From Bacillus yapensis (GTDB lineage Bacteria > Bacillota > Bacilli > Bacillales > Cytobacillaceae): a stretch of 64,000 nt of DNA. A program made the position numbers and the translations under genes. The stretch spans positions 62,001 to 126,000 of the forward strand of contig NZ_SUND01000005.1 of NCBI RefSeq assembly GCF_005280205.1, given 5' to 3'. The notes under the pieces were generated by a model. That model searched no databases and was not told where the DNA came from. It saw only the letters and a list, made by a program, of their open reading frames with translations. Shown here in pieces: positions 1 through 11,230 of this stretch (within the stretch, counting starts at the first letter, position 1; each line of letters opens with the position of its first letter).

Positions 1-465
<465 letters not shown>

Positions 466-503
466 CTACGAATAGAATGCGTCCGTTGACGCAATACCTG
501 TTC

Positions 504-1040
504 TTAACTTAAAAGTGTTCTTTCTAAACGCTCTAGCTTTCCGCTTAAAGACCCGTCGAAAATACGATTTCCGATGCGTACCTTTACGCCGCCGAGCAAG
601 TTAGAATCCACGATATTATTGATACGAAGAGAAGTTTTGCCAACCTTTTTCGCAAAAGTTGAAGATAAAGCTTCACGTTCTTCGTCTGTTAAAGGACGAA
701 TCGTGTATACTAGTGCTTCTGCAATTCCTCTATCTTCATTTGCCAATTGGATAAATTCATCAGCGACAGCTGTGATTTCATTCACACGATGGCGGTCGAT
801 TAATAACATAAGTGTATTTAACACATATGTATTTACATGTAAAAATGCATTCTTCAAAATCTCTTTCTTCTTTTCAATCGGAAGCTTTGGAGATTTTAAG
901 ACAGCATTTAATTCAGCATTATCTACCAATACCTCTTTTACTACACGAAGCTCTGCTTCCATCTGGTCAAGAAGGTTATGTTCTTTCGAGAGCTGGAAAA
1001 GAGCCGATGCATAGCGTTTTGCTACACCTGAGCTACTCAT
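504..1040 (-). CDS. atpH: ATP synthase F1 subunit delta
   Basis: Delta (OSCP-like) subunit, 178 residues, the usual length. It ties the top of the F1 hexamer to the peripheral stalk formed by the b subunits. The N-terminal helical domain (VAKRYASALFQLSKEH, residues about 6-21) and the C-terminal signature with NLLGGVKVRIGNRIFDGS (about 147-164) match the family. The ATG at 1040 has GGGAG six bases upstream. It starts two bases after the atpF stop, so the two are probably translationally coupled. Nothing atypical. Confidence 0.97.
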   Translation of the reverse strand: MSSSGVAKRYASALFQLSKEHNLLDQMEAELRVVKEVLVDNAELNAVLKSPKLPIEKKKEILKNAFLHVNTYVLNTLMLLIDRHRVNEITAVADEFIQLANEDRGIAEALVYTIRPLTDEEREALSSTFAKKVGKTSLRINNIVDSNLLGGVKVRIGNRIFDGSLSGKLERLERTLLS

Positions 1041-1042
1041 CG

Positions 1043-1600
<558 letters not shown>

Positions 1601-1685
1601 TCAATAGAAGAATGATTATTGACATAAAGGAATGGCGAAGCTACTCATAAAAGATCTTCGCCATTTTTAACATATTAATTAATGA

Positions 1686-1931
<246 letters not shown>

Positions 1932-1962
1932 TTATTTGTCCAATGATTGAACAAGGTTTATA

Positions 1963-2709
<747 letters not shown>

Positions 2710-3084
2710 CTAATTATGTGGATGAATCGCTTGCTTGAAAAATTTTATCATAATGACAAAATATGGTGTCATTAAACCCAAAATCACGCTATACAAATGA
2801 ATTGAATCAGGATACTTAACCGCGAGCATGACTGCTAAAATAGCTGTGGCCATTCTAGAAATCATCCCAAGAGAGCGAACTTTCTCTCCCCTTACAACCG
2901 CATCACCGAACTTGTCCATCCGTTTTGCTAATAGCCACATATTAAAGAGGCCAAAAGCAGTTCCAAGAATTAAACCTAAAAAGATAGTTTGATATGAAGT
3001 GAAGCCCCAGCCCAGGACATAGATGGATAACAAAAATAGTATGTATCTCTGTTGTTGTCGGTAAATTGTTTGTACATCCGGCAT
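2710..3084 (-). CDS. atpI: ATP synthase assembly protein AtpI
   Basis: Small integral membrane protein of 124 residues with four predicted membrane helices (about 13-30, 33-52, 75-90, 97-115). AtpI proteins help assemble the c ring and have been linked to magnesium uptake; they are not part of the finished enzyme. It lies between atpZ and atpB with 6- and 21-base gaps to the annotated starts, so it is co-transcribed. Its divergent sequence is normal for the family; the identification rests on size, topology and position. Confidence 0.88.
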   Translation of the reverse strand: MPDVQTIYRQQQRYILFLLSIYVLGWGFTSYQTIFLGLILGTAFGLFNMWLLAKRMDKFGDAVVRGEKVRSLGMISRMATAILAVMLAVKYPDSIHLYSVILGLMTPYFVIMIKFFKQAIHPHN

Positions 3085-3090
3085 CGTTGA

Positions 3091-3312
3091 TTATTCTCCT
3101 GAAAAGAAATGTTGGATTAATCGTAGCATTGCGTATACACCCGCCACTAAACCGATTAATAGTCCAATTATTAAGAAAAGTGGTTCGGTTCCAATTTCAC
3201 GATCGAGCCATCTCCCAAGGAAGATGCCAATCAGCACGGATCCGACTAATTGAGAAAGAATCGCGGACATTAACGCCATCGCTTGGAATGGGTGGCGATT
3301 ATTCTGTTTCAT
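3091..3312 (-). CDS. atpZ: AtpZ/AtpI-type Fo accessory protein
   Basis: First gene of the operon, 73 residues with two membrane helices (about 12-34 and 43-66). The pattern GSVLIGIFLGRWLDREIGTE followed by a glycine-rich helix is that of the AtpZ (AtpQ) family, thought to form a small divalent-cation transporter or chaperone with AtpI. The ATG at 3312 has an AGAGAGG-type ribosome site. Function in this organism is inferred from the family. Confidence 0.82.
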   Translation of the reverse strand: MKQNNRHPFQAMALMSAILSQLVGSVLIGIFLGRWLDREIGTEPLFLIIGLLIGLVAGVYAMLRLIQHFFSGE

Positions 3313-3439
3313 AGTAACGCATCCTCTCTTTAAGAGAATGGTAAGAAGGCTGTTATTGATGACTTCAAATTATTTCAAAAAAGTATAAACGCTTTCTTAT
3401 ATATAGATGATGAAAACCTTACCATTTATACCCTTTGTA

Positions 3440-3468
3440 AGCATACAATAGGGACAAATCAATGTCAA
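3440..3468 (-). promoter_or_regulatory. sigma-A promoter of the atp operon
   Basis: Read on the minus strand, TTGACA (3463-3468) and TATGCT (3440-3445) are separated by exactly 17 bases. Transcription would start near 3433 and leave a leader of about 120 bases before atpZ. The downstream stretch 3313-3430 has no other recognised element. Confidence 0.8.
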
Positions 3469-3538
3469 TGCGTTTATAGTGAAAAAGATCACACGAATAA
3501 CAGCCAATTTTATACATGTTCACAAAATATTCAAATTT

Positions 3539-5788
3539 TCACTCATTGACATATTGCATAATATTTTTTTCTTGTTCCACGATCTCTTTTACAATAAAAA
3601 TCGTCGTTTCGATCATATCCTCCCTCCCGTGTTTTTTCGCAAAAACTTTTGCCAAATATAATCCATCTGCTGGTAAATCCTCGAATGAAATTTCTTCCTT
3701 TAATTGTCCTTTCCCGACTTTTCTTTTTGCATCTAAGAAACCAACAAATTGAAAGGTATCTGGATTAAAGAGAGCAATCCCAAATTCATCTGCTCCGCCA
3801 GGCAAATACACTTCATATCGATAGGTTCCCTGTTTATCACCTAATCCAAAATCAAATCCCATCACACGTGGATAATTCGGCTCTTCTAGCACATACAGGT
3901 AAGGCAAGCGTATTTTTTGTGAACCAGCCTGCATCTCTATATAACCATCATGAATTTTTTTCTTTAATTCTTTTGGATTGACGTTCATCTTGATGGCGAC
4001 CTTCTTTTTTTCCTTTGGTATAAGGGTAAAAAAAATTGGCATATCCCAGCTGATCCCCTGCTCATATTTCGGAATCGTAAACGCATAAGATTGCTGCTCG
4101 TCGCTCACATTTTCAATCGTGATATATTGTCTATGAGTATGAGGTTCTTCTGCTAGTTTAAATTTTCCAAATTGAAGAGAAGACGGAAGCACAAGTGAAT
4201 TTGTTTTAATCGCATCTTCCACTTGAATTCGACCTGCCCCTTGTTCATAAGTGCGATAGCTGTGACCCTTCTGATCGGTGAGTGGTTTAGCCGTATTCAT
4301 AAGCGCGGCTTTGATTTCGTCTGGCGACCAATCTGGATGTGCCTGCTTAATGAGGGCACTCGCACCTGCCACATGGGGCGCTGCCATACTGGTTCCTTGC
4401 AGAGCCAGGTAACCGCCTGGAACCGTGCTCGTGATCGCAACCCCAGGGGCAACCACGTCTGGCTTGACCTCCCAAGTAGATGTGACTGGTCCTCTAGAGC
4501 TAAAGTCGGCAAGAAGGTCCTTTTCTTCTATTATATTTGTCCGGGCATAGGCGTTGTCTGTAATTCGGGCCTTGAGTCGTTTGCCATCTTTTTTTGAAAT
4601 GGTCGTAACCGGAATGTCTATCTCTGCCTCCAGATTACCAATGAAGCTACCATTTACATTGTTGTAGATCACGACCGCTACTGCACCCGCGCGATTGGCG
4701 TTATTTGCTTTTTCGGTAAAAGTAAGTTCGCCACGTTCTAGGAGAACAATTTTTCCTCGCGCATTCGTTAATTCATTCGGCTTCCCTAATCCGCCAAACA
4801 CAATTGGATAGGATCGATCAAGCTTCCAATTTTGCGCTCCTTGCATCGGTTCGAGTCGAACTGGTTCGGTTAGACCATCGATAGTTAGATAAGGAACTTT
4901 TAGTGTTGGAGTTGACGCACCGACAGATATTGCTTTCGTTGCCGTACCTGGAGATCCCACTGTCCACATATTTGGTCCAGAGTTACCAGAAGAGGTAACT
5001 GGAACGATTCCTTTTTCAGCAGCCTTATTGAGCGCTAGACTAATTGGGAGGTCTGGCCCATTAACGTTGTTCCCAAGGGACAAATTGAGGACATCGACCT
5101 TGTCCTTGATTGCTTGTTCAATCGCTGCAAGCACTTGTTCTGTCGTTCCCGATCCCCCTGGCCCGAGTGCACGATAAGCAATGACTTCTGCTTCAGGAGC
5201 GACTCCATTAATCCGTCCGTTGGCTGCAATGACGCCAGCAACATGTGTCCCATGAAGGGTAATTGGGGTTTGAAGTGCCTCTGATTCCATTGGGTCCTTG
5301 TCTCCGTCGACCAAATCATGCCCACCTTTGTAGCTTCTTCTCAAGTCAGGATGATTGTAGTCGATGCCGGTATCAATAATCCCAACCTTGATTCCCTTTC
5401 CGGTTAGGCGATGGTCCCCTTGGTCAAACAGTCCTCTCGCCTGATCGCTTCCGATAATTTCAATATTGTCTTCCATTTGGGTTTTGTAGGTTTGCACTGG
5501 TGAAACGAGCTCCACTTTGTTTGATTCTTCAAGTTTAGTGAGCGATGCTAGGCTACCTTTTACAGAAAAACCATTGAGGGCATGCTGAAAAGTGTATCTT
5601 AATTGGAGATCAGGATAGTCGTTGAGAATGTATTTGATTGCTGTTTCGGTGAGTGGGTTTGGAGCGGTGACGATGGCAATTTTTTCAGTTTGTGGCGACT
5701 CCTCTGGGATTGGAGGATGCTCAAGCGGGCGAGCGTATGCGGTTTGTGTGATGGTTAGTAGAATGACTGTGATGAGTAATTTCTTCAT
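3539..5788 (-). CDS. secreted subtilisin-like serine protease (S8, Vpr-like)
   Basis: Extracellular subtilase of 749 residues. Order of parts: signal peptide (1-18, cut after AYA), inhibitor I9 propeptide (about 35-105), peptidase S8 domain with catalytic Asp139 (GIIDTGID), His179 (HGTHVAG), oxyanion Asn268 (SSGNSGP) and Ser466 (GTSMAAPHVAG), with a PA domain inserted at about 310-420, then a C-terminal beta-rich region. This is the layout of B. subtilis Vpr (806 residues). No wall anchor is visible. The ATG at 5788 is preferred over the TTG at 5794 because of spacing to AAAGAGG. B. subtilis has no protease here, so the position is unusual. Confidence 0.9.
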   Translation of the reverse strand: MKKLLITVILLTITQTAYARPLEHPPIPEESPQTEKIAIVTAPNPLTETAIKYILNDYPDLQLRYTFQHALNGFSVKGSLASLTKLEESNKVELVSPVQTYKTQMEDNIEIIGSDQARGLFDQGDHRLTGKGIKVGIIDTGIDYNHPDLRRSYKGGHDLVDGDKDPMESEALQTPITLHGTHVAGVIAANGRINGVAPEAEVIAYRALGPGGSGTTEQVLAAIEQAIKDKVDVLNLSLGNNVNGPDLPISLALNKAAEKGIVPVTSSGNSGPNMWTVGSPGTATKAISVGASTPTLKVPYLTIDGLTEPVRLEPMQGAQNWKLDRSYPIVFGGLGKPNELTNARGKIVLLERGELTFTEKANNANRAGAVAVVIYNNVNGSFIGNLEAEIDIPVTTISKKDGKRLKARITDNAYARTNIIEEKDLLADFSSRGPVTSTWEVKPDVVAPGVAITSTVPGGYLALQGTSMAAPHVAGASALIKQAHPDWSPDEIKAALMNTAKPLTDQKGHSYRTYEQGAGRIQVEDAIKTNSLVLPSSLQFGKFKLAEEPHTHRQYITIENVSDEQQSYAFTIPKYEQGISWDMPIFFTLIPKEKKKVAIKMNVNPKELKKKIHDGYIEMQAGSQKIRLPYLYVLEEPNYPRVMGFDFGLGDKQGTYRYEVYLPGGADEFGIALFNPDTFQFVGFLDAKRKVGKGQLKEEISFEDLPADGLYLAKVFAKKHGREDMIETTIFIVKEIVEQEKNIMQYVNE

Positions 5789-5907
5789 GGTCAAACATCC
5801 TCTTTTTCCATAGAATGTTCTTGTTTTGAGGAGAGTATGCGTCTAGATTGTTTGAATTTACTCCATTTTGATAGTCAAACCCAACCAAAATAGGTCGATT
5901 TGTTAGA

Positions 5908-6271
5908 ATTGCACGTACATTAGGCAGAATCGCGTAGATTTGGTGGTTAATCGCTTGGGTTTAGCTACCATTTGCGTAGAATTCGCAGCTGATTGCGTAG
6001 TTTGCAGAAGTAATTGCGTATTTCCAAAAAAAGGTACAATTTTTCAGTTGTTACGCACGAGTTCAGCCTCAGAACAAGTTGGATTTACGGCCGAGCGTGT
6101 GACTTTGACTGTCTATTACCTATTTCAGGGAAAACCCAACCAAAAATAGGTCATTATTAAGCTGATTGCGTGAAATTGAAATAGATACGCACGGTTTTCG
6201 AGGTCGATTGCGTGGGTTTGACAGTTTTTTGCGTATTTCTCTGGGGTGATTGCGTATTACTCCAATGACAA
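5908..6271. repeat. 21-bp periodic array A upstream-side of the NERD gene (two runs)
   Basis: Degenerate units with core ATYGCRYR followed by 13 variable bases. The G of the core GC falls at 5911, 5932, 5953, 5974, 5995 and 6016 (six units, exact 21-bp period) and again at 6168, 6189, 6210, 6231 and 6252 (five units, exact 21-bp period). The part between the runs holds two more GC cores (6055, 6095) out of phase. CCCAACCAAAA then TAGGTC occurs at about 5880 and 6135. The rest of the gap 5814-5907 shows nothing else. Confidence 0.85.
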
Positions 6272-6273
6272 CA

Positions 6274-7220
6274 TTACAAATGATAAGTCTTATTTTTCGT
6301 TGTACCCGATTGCTTGAGCTTCATCCCTAATAACAAACTTCGTGCCACGTTTCTTGATTCGATACGGAGAAACTCGCGACATTGCTCGTTCGTTATCGTC
6401 TGGCCCATAATTGTAAAATAATCTTCAATAGCTTTGTGATGAGCATTATTTAAAGTTTCTTGACACGATGGACATTTCCAAATTCCGTGACGATAGTTCA
6501 TGTGGATAAATTCACAAGCTGGACACTGAACGCCAGTAATAATTTCTTTCGGATCAATACCATAGTGTTGTAGAATATCCAGTTTTAGAGGGGTATCATG
6601 CTTTAACAATGTTCGAGTTAATTTTCGATATTCCTTTTGATCAATTGGATCATTGTACAATTTTTCGATGGTGATAATTTTGTTTGGCAGATGCTCCGCG
6701 TGAAAGACTTTTTGATAGATTTGAGGATTGTTACTGCGAATGATAGAGGAGGGATAGCTAATGATAACTCTATGTTCTATTGGGAGAAGAGGAAGTTTGT
6801 TTTTCTGGAGCCAATTTTTCAATTGAATATGATGCCTTTCTACTTGATTAATTGGATTGGAAAAACCTTCTTCTTTTTCATTAATTGTTCTGATGAATTG
6901 TTCTGATTCTTTATCAAAGTATAAGGTTCCGAGAATATTTTTTACATCTGAAATTAGGATATAACGAGGGCAAAGGAGAAGAGTATCCATTTGAAAACCA
7001 TGGCCGTGCTCATTTACTAGACGGATATCTCGAATTACATCATATTCTTCAGGTAAAAAATTTAGATAATAGGATAGATTTTGTTCACCTTATAACCAGC
7101 TTTCCGTTTAGCCTGGTCCTCTTCGATTTCTTTTCTTTTTATATGGTCCTTAAGCAATCTTCGAAGGAGAACTTCATTCTGTTTCATTCTAAATGGATAC
7201 TGTAATTCTTTTAAAACCAT
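6274..7220 (-). pseudogene. NERD-domain protein, frameshifted
   Basis: A gene for a nuclease-related-domain (NERD) protein broken by one missing base. The upstream part starts at the ATG at 7220 (AGGAG nine bases before) and reads MVLKELQYPFRMKQNEV to KAGYK, then hits a stop. Adding one G at 7088-7089 (AAGG to AAGGG) restores GEQNLSYYLNFLPEEYDV and joins the second open frame, which runs to 6274. The repaired product would be about 315 residues, normal for Bacillus NERD proteins, with a C-terminal zinc ribbon (CPAC, CPSC). Either a young pseudogene or a base-calling error; no other lesion is seen. Function of the family is unproven, though a DNA-processing role is suspected. Confidence 0.85.
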
Positions 7221-7306
7221 CTCATTCACACTCCTAGTATTAAATTGTATAAGAATTTCTCTAAATGACATGTAAATCCTGCCTTTTACATGTGAACATT
7301 TATGGA

Positions 7307-7555
7307 ATTGCGCAGGATTTGAGTGGAATTGCACAGTTCACAGGGTTAATCGCGTGAGTCGAGTTACTAATTGCGTAGGTTTTGCTGCTGATTGCGTACT
7401 TCTCGGATGTTATTGCGTATTCCCAAAATAAGCTACCATATTTTAGCAGTCGCGCGCAAGTTCATTCTCAAATCAACCGGGATTTACGACCGATCGCGTG
7501 GATTTAACTAGTCATTGCACGCTTTCCGAGTGGAATTGCGCATTTCCACCAACCC
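7307..7555. repeat. 21-bp periodic array B
   Basis: Same family as the array on the other side of the NERD gene. Core G positions are 7310, 7331, 7352, 7373, 7394, 7415 (six units) and 7496, 7517, 7538 (three units), all at 21-bp steps within a run. All nine units match ATYGCRYR exactly. The stretch 7343-7510 aligns unit by unit with 5944-6110 (168 against 167 bases), so one locus was probably copied from the other and has since diverged. Confidence 0.85.
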
Positions 7556-7560
7556 CAACA

Positions 7561-7590
7561 AAAAAAACTGACCCCAAGAGGTCAGTTTTT
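7561..7590 (-). terminator. terminator of the glyA/upp/mnaA unit
   Basis: On the minus strand AAACTGACC and GGTCAGTTT form a nine-pair stem with a short loop followed by a run of T. The stem overlaps the mnaA stop codon. Confidence 0.85.
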
Positions 7591-8736
7591 CAATGGATTA
7601 TAGGATTCTGGTCTTTCGGATGATTGCTTGAAGTAGTAGCTAATTGCATCGCAAATACGTCGGGACGCTTCGCCATCACCGTACGGATTAACTGCTTTCG
7701 CCATTTTTTCATAAGCGGCATCATCTGTTAAAAGTTCAGTAGCAAGGCTATAGATTGTATCCTCATCTACTCCAGCCAATTTCAATGTTCCAGCTTCAAT
7801 TCCCTCTGGACGCTCAGTCGTATCACGTAACACAAGAACCGGTACACCTAGTGAAGGTGCTTCCTCTTGCACGCCGCCTGAGTCTGTTAAAATCAGATGG
7901 GCTCTTGATGCAAAGTTATGGAAATCGATCACATCAAGTGGCTCAATTAATCGAATCCGTGGGTCATTCCCTAAAATTTCGTCCGCAATTTCACGCACAA
8001 CCGGGTTTAAATGAACAGGGTAAATAACCTGTACATCCTTTTGCTCGTCCACAATACGCTTAACCGCACGGAACATATTACGCATTGGCTCTCCAAGGTT
8101 TTCACGACGGTGAGCTGTTAAAAGGATCAAGCGGTCATCACCAAGGCTATCTAAAACCTCATGATGATACTCTTCTTTTACCGTTGTTGTTAACGCGTCA
8201 ATTGCCGTATTCCCCGTAACGAAGATACTTTCATCTTTCTTGTTCTCACGGCGTAAATTTTCCGCAGACATCGTAGTTGGTGAAAAATGCAAGTCAGCCA
8301 TAACTCCTGTTAGCTGGCGGTTCATTTCCTCAGGGAATGGAGAGTACTTATTCCAAGTACGTAGACCCGCTTCCACGTGTCCCACAACAATTTGATTATA
8401 AAAAGCAGCTAAGCTCGCAATAAAAGTAGTTGTCGTGTCGCCATGGACAAGGACAATATCTGGCTTAACTTCTTTCATTACTTTATCTAGACCTTCTAGA
8501 CCACGAGTTGTTACATCAACAAGGGTTTGGCGGTCCTTCATAATATTTAAATCATAATCAGGTGTGATGCCAAAAATATTTAGCACCTGGTCCAGCATTT
8601 GGCGGTGCTGAGCCGTTACCGTTACAATCGATTCGAATCTGTCTGGGTACTTTTGAAGCTCAAGAACGAGTGGTGCCATTTTGATCGCTTCAGGTCTTGT
8701 CCCAAAAATTGTCATGACTTTAATCGGCTTGTTCAT
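7582..8736 (-). CDS. mnaA: UDP-N-acetylglucosamine 2-epimerase (non-hydrolysing)
   Basis: Interconverts UDP-GlcNAc and UDP-ManNAc in the cytoplasm, supplying ManNAc for the linkage unit of wall teichoic acid. 384 residues, family length. Seen: TIFGTRPEAIKMAPL at the N-terminus (loop binding the nucleotide sugar), VHGDTTT (about 98-104), GHVEAGLRTW (about 118-127), TAHRRENLGE (about 207-216) and SGGVQEEAPSLGVPVLVLR (about 287-305). The ATG at 8736 has only a weak GTTGGTG site. It lies 23 bases after upp, so the genes are probably one unit; this upp-mnaA-atp order is common in Bacillaceae. Confidence 0.95.
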   Translation of the reverse strand: MNKPIKVMTIFGTRPEAIKMAPLVLELQKYPDRFESIVTVTAQHRQMLDQVLNIFGITPDYDLNIMKDRQTLVDVTTRGLEGLDKVMKEVKPDIVLVHGDTTTTFIASLAAFYNQIVVGHVEAGLRTWNKYSPFPEEMNRQLTGVMADLHFSPTTMSAENLRRENKKDESIFVTGNTAIDALTTTVKEEYHHEVLDSLGDDRLILLTAHRRENLGEPMRNMFRAVKRIVDEQKDVQVIYPVHLNPVVREIADEILGNDPRIRLIEPLDVIDFHNFASRAHLILTDSGGVQEEAPSLGVPVLVLRDTTERPEGIEAGTLKLAGVDEDTIYSLATELLTDDAAYEKMAKAVNPYGDGEASRRICDAISYYFKQSSERPESYNPLKN

Positions 8737-8759
8737 ATGAACACCAACTTTCTTTACTA

Positions 8760-9389
8760 TTACTTCGTACCAAATAGGCGGTCGCCTGCGTCTCCTAGAC
8801 CAGGAACGATATAGCCTTTTTCATTTAATTTTTCATCTAATGCTGCAATATAAATATCAACATCTGGGTGAGCTTCTTTTACTGCTTCAACACCTTCTGG
8901 AGCAGCAATTAAGCACATAAACTTGATATGTTTTGCACCACGATTTTTCAAGGAGTGAATCGCTTCAATAGCAGAGCCACCTGTTGCAAGCATTGGGTCA
9001 ACGACGATGAAATCTCTTTCCTCAACATCGCTTGGTAATTTTACATAGTATTCAACAGGCTTTAACGTTTTTGGATCGCGATAAAGACCAATATGACCAA
9101 CCTTTGCAGCTGGAATTAGCTTTAGGATTCCATCTACCATTCCGATCCCTGCACGAAGAATAGGAATGATCCCAAGTTTTTTACCAGAAAGCACTTTAGA
9201 CGTTGTCTTACTTACTGGAGTTTCAATTTCGATTTCCTCAAGCGGCATATCACGTGTAATTTCAAAAGCCATTAAAGTTGCAACTTCGTCCACAAGCTCG
9301 CGGAATTCCTTCGTTCCAGTCCCTTTTTCACGAATGTATGTAAGTTTGTGTTGGATTAATGGGTGATCAAAAACGTATACTTTTGCCAT
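8760..9389 (-). CDS. upp: uracil phosphoribosyltransferase
   Basis: Pyrimidine salvage enzyme making UMP from uracil and PRPP. 209 residues, standard length. The PRPP-binding loop is [10 protein letters not shown] (about 131-140), and the C-terminal [18 protein letters not shown] binds uracil. AAAGGAGAG lies six bases before the ATG. It sits between glyA and mnaA as in many bacilli. No attenuator was seen in the short upstream gap, only the glyA terminator. Confidence 0.97.
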   Translation of the reverse strand: MAKVYVFDHPLIQHKLTYIREKGTGTKEFRELVDEVATLMAFEITRDMPLEEIEIETPVSKTTSKVLSGKKLGIIPILRAGIGMVDGILKLIPAAKVGHIGLYRDPKTLKPVEYYVKLPSDVEERDFIVVDPMLATGGSAIEAIHSLKNRGAKHIKFMCLIAAPEGVEAVKEAHPDVDIYIAALDEKLNEKGYIVPGLGDAGDRLFGTK

Positions 9390-9505
9390 TGCTTTCTCTC
9401 CTTTTAATATCGATTAACTATTGTTCAATACACACTTCGTCTAATTTTACAGAAAAAGTTTTTTAAGAGCAACTCATACTTAAAAATGTTAAAGAAATGA
9501 CACGA

Positions 9506-9542
9506 AAAAAGGTGAAACTCCGCAATGGAATCTCACCTTTTC
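9506..9542 (-). terminator. glyA terminator
   Basis: On the minus strand AAAAGGTGA and TCACCTTTT pair around an imperfect GATTCC/GGAGTT region, followed by a T-rich tail, just after the glyA stop. Confidence 0.75.
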
Positions 9543-9548
9543 GACGCA

Positions 9549-10790
9549 TTATCTATCTTGGTAGAGTGGGAATCTGTTTGTTAGAGCTTCAACACGTTGC
9601 TTCGCTTCTTCAAGCTTTGCTTCATCGTCATGATTTTTCAATGTGAAGCTAATGATAGAAGCGATCTCTTCCATCTCAGCTTTTCCGAAACCACGAGACG
9701 TTACAGCAGCAGTTCCGATACGAACTCCGCTTGTTACAAATGGACTTTCTGGATCGTAAGGGATCGTGTTTTTGTTCACGGTAATGCCTACTTCGTCAAG
9801 GACATGCTCCGCTACTTTTCCTGTAATCCCAAGAGAACGAACATCTACTAATAAAAGATGGTTGTCAGTTCCGCCAGACACAAGCGTTAGGCCTTCTTTT
9901 TGTAGCTCTTCAGCTAAATGCTTGGCATTCGTAATAATGGCAGCAGCATAGTCCTTAAAGCTATCTTGTAAAGCTTCGCCAAAGGAAACGGCCTTTGCCG
10001 CGATTACGTGCATTAATGGACCACCTTGAATTCCAGGGAAAATCGATTTATCAATTTTCTTCGCGAATTCTTCTTTGCATAAAATCATTCCGCCACGTGG
10101 GCCACGAAGGGTTTTATGCGTAGTAGTTGTCACAAAATCTGCATATGGTACTGGGTTTGGATGAAGGCCAGCAGCGACAAGACCAGCGATATGAGCCATA
10201 TCCACCATCAAATAGGCGCCTACTTCATCAGCGATTTCTCTGAAACGTTTGAAATCAATTACACGAGGGTACGCACTAGCACCGGCAACAATTAGCTTTG
10301 GCTTATGAGCACGAGCTTTTTCCAAGACATCGTCATAATTGATTGTATGAGATACCTCGTCCACTCCGTACTCAACAAAATTGTATTGAACACCCGAGAA
10401 GTTAACCGGACTTCCATGTGTTAAGTGTCCACCATGAGAAAGATTCATCCCTAGAACCGTATCACCATGCTCAAGAATCGTGAAGTATACAGCCATGTTC
10501 GCCTGAGCACCAGAATGAGGCTGAACATTGACATGCTCGGCACCGAAGATTTCCTTCGCACGGTCGCGCGCTAAGTCTTCTACCACATCAACATATTCAC
10601 AGCCACCATAGTATCGTCTACCTGGGTAGCCTTCTGCGTATTTATTCGTTAAAACAGAACCCTGGGCTTCCATTACTGCTTCACTTACGAAGTTTTCGGA
10701 CGCAATTAACTCAATTTTTCCACGCTGACGTCCCAATTCTTTTTGGATCGCTTGAAAAACTTGTTCATCCTGCTGTGCTAAATGCTTCAT
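9549..10790 (-). CDS. glyA: serine hydroxymethyltransferase
   Basis: PLP enzyme converting serine and tetrahydrofolate to glycine and methylene-tetrahydrofolate, the main one-carbon source. 413 residues from the ATG at 10790, which has AGGGGG eight bases upstream; the open frame runs further 5' but lacks a ribosome site. Visible: [29 protein letters not shown], and the PLP lysine in [14 protein letters not shown] (about 221-234). Followed by a terminator. Standard copy. Confidence 0.97.
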   Translation of the reverse strand: MKHLAQQDEQVFQAIQKELGRQRGKIELIASENFVSEAVMEAQGSVLTNKYAEGYPGRRYYGGCEYVDVVEDLARDRAKEIFGAEHVNVQPHSGAQANMAVYFTILEHGDTVLGMNLSHGGHLTHGSPVNFSGVQYNFVEYGVDEVSHTINYDDVLEKARAHKPKLIVAGASAYPRVIDFKRFREIADEVGAYLMVDMAHIAGLVAAGLHPNPVPYADFVTTTTHKTLRGPRGGMILCKEEFAKKIDKSIFPGIQGGPLMHVIAAKAVSFGEALQDSFKDYAAAIITNAKHLAEELQKEGLTLVSGGTDNHLLLVDVRSLGITGKVAEHVLDEVGITVNKNTIPYDPESPFVTSGVRIGTAAVTSRGFGKAEMEEIASIISFTLKNHDDEAKLEEAKQRVEALTNRFPLYQDR

Positions 10791-10975
10791 CGTATAATCC
10801 CCCTCGTATTCCGTAATATGTATTAACATGTTTTCAATTTTAATCGGTATGTTCGAAAATCGCAAGGAGCAAAATGAATAAATTCCGAATAATAGGACGC
10901 TATTTTGAAATAATTGTTCGGTGTTTTAGGAAGTTGCCTTCGCTTGGCTTTTTCCTGAATCAGCTAACCTGCAAG

Positions 10976-11160
10976 ATAAGCGGAATTTTTCCGGTTAAAT
11001 GTAAAGACGAGCTCGTTTTGAGGTTAATAAGCGGAGGTTTTCCGTCTATTCAAAGCAAAATAGATCATTCTCGTGTTTTTCGGGTCCATAGGGAGAATTT
11101 TTCCGGCTATTCACGCCTTTCTTAATAAAAATTACTTAATAAGCGGAATTTTTCCTTCTA
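10976..11160. repeat. dispersed palindromic repeats (AAGCGGAA...TTCCG)
   Basis: Between glyA and ywlG, ATAAGCGG-type motifs begin at about 10976, 11027, 11088 (degenerate) and 11139, spaced 51, 61 and 51 bases. Each is an imperfect palindrome of the form GCGGAA, a T run, TTCCG, flanked by TTA or TAT. The rest of the 440-base gap is AT-rich and holds no recognisable gene. Confidence 0.6.
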
Positions 11161-11195
11161 TCTTCGGTGCTAAAATGTGCGTACTCTCTAATAGA

Positions 11196-11228
11196 AAAAC
11201 GGAGCCCCTATCACAAGACAGAAGCTCC
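11196..11228 (-). terminator. ywlG terminator
   Basis: On the minus strand GGAGCTTCTGTC and GATAGGGGCTCC form a 12-pair stem with three G-U pairs and a four-base loop, followed by GTTTTTCT. Confidence 0.8.
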
Positions 11229-11230
11229 AA

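Noticed and set aside
5940-6149. Plus-strand open frame of 69 residues
   Set aside because: Lies entirely in the 21-bp array, has no ribosome site and no protein-like composition.
10848-10895. Pair of PurBox-like motifs upstream of glyA
   Set aside because: The two motifs are in the wrong relative orientation and spacing for PurR, and one belongs to the local GCGGAA/TTCCG repeats.
10874-11125. Plus-strand open frame of 83 residues downstream of glyA
   Set aside because: It coincides with the palindromic repeats and lacks a ribosome site and family resemblance.
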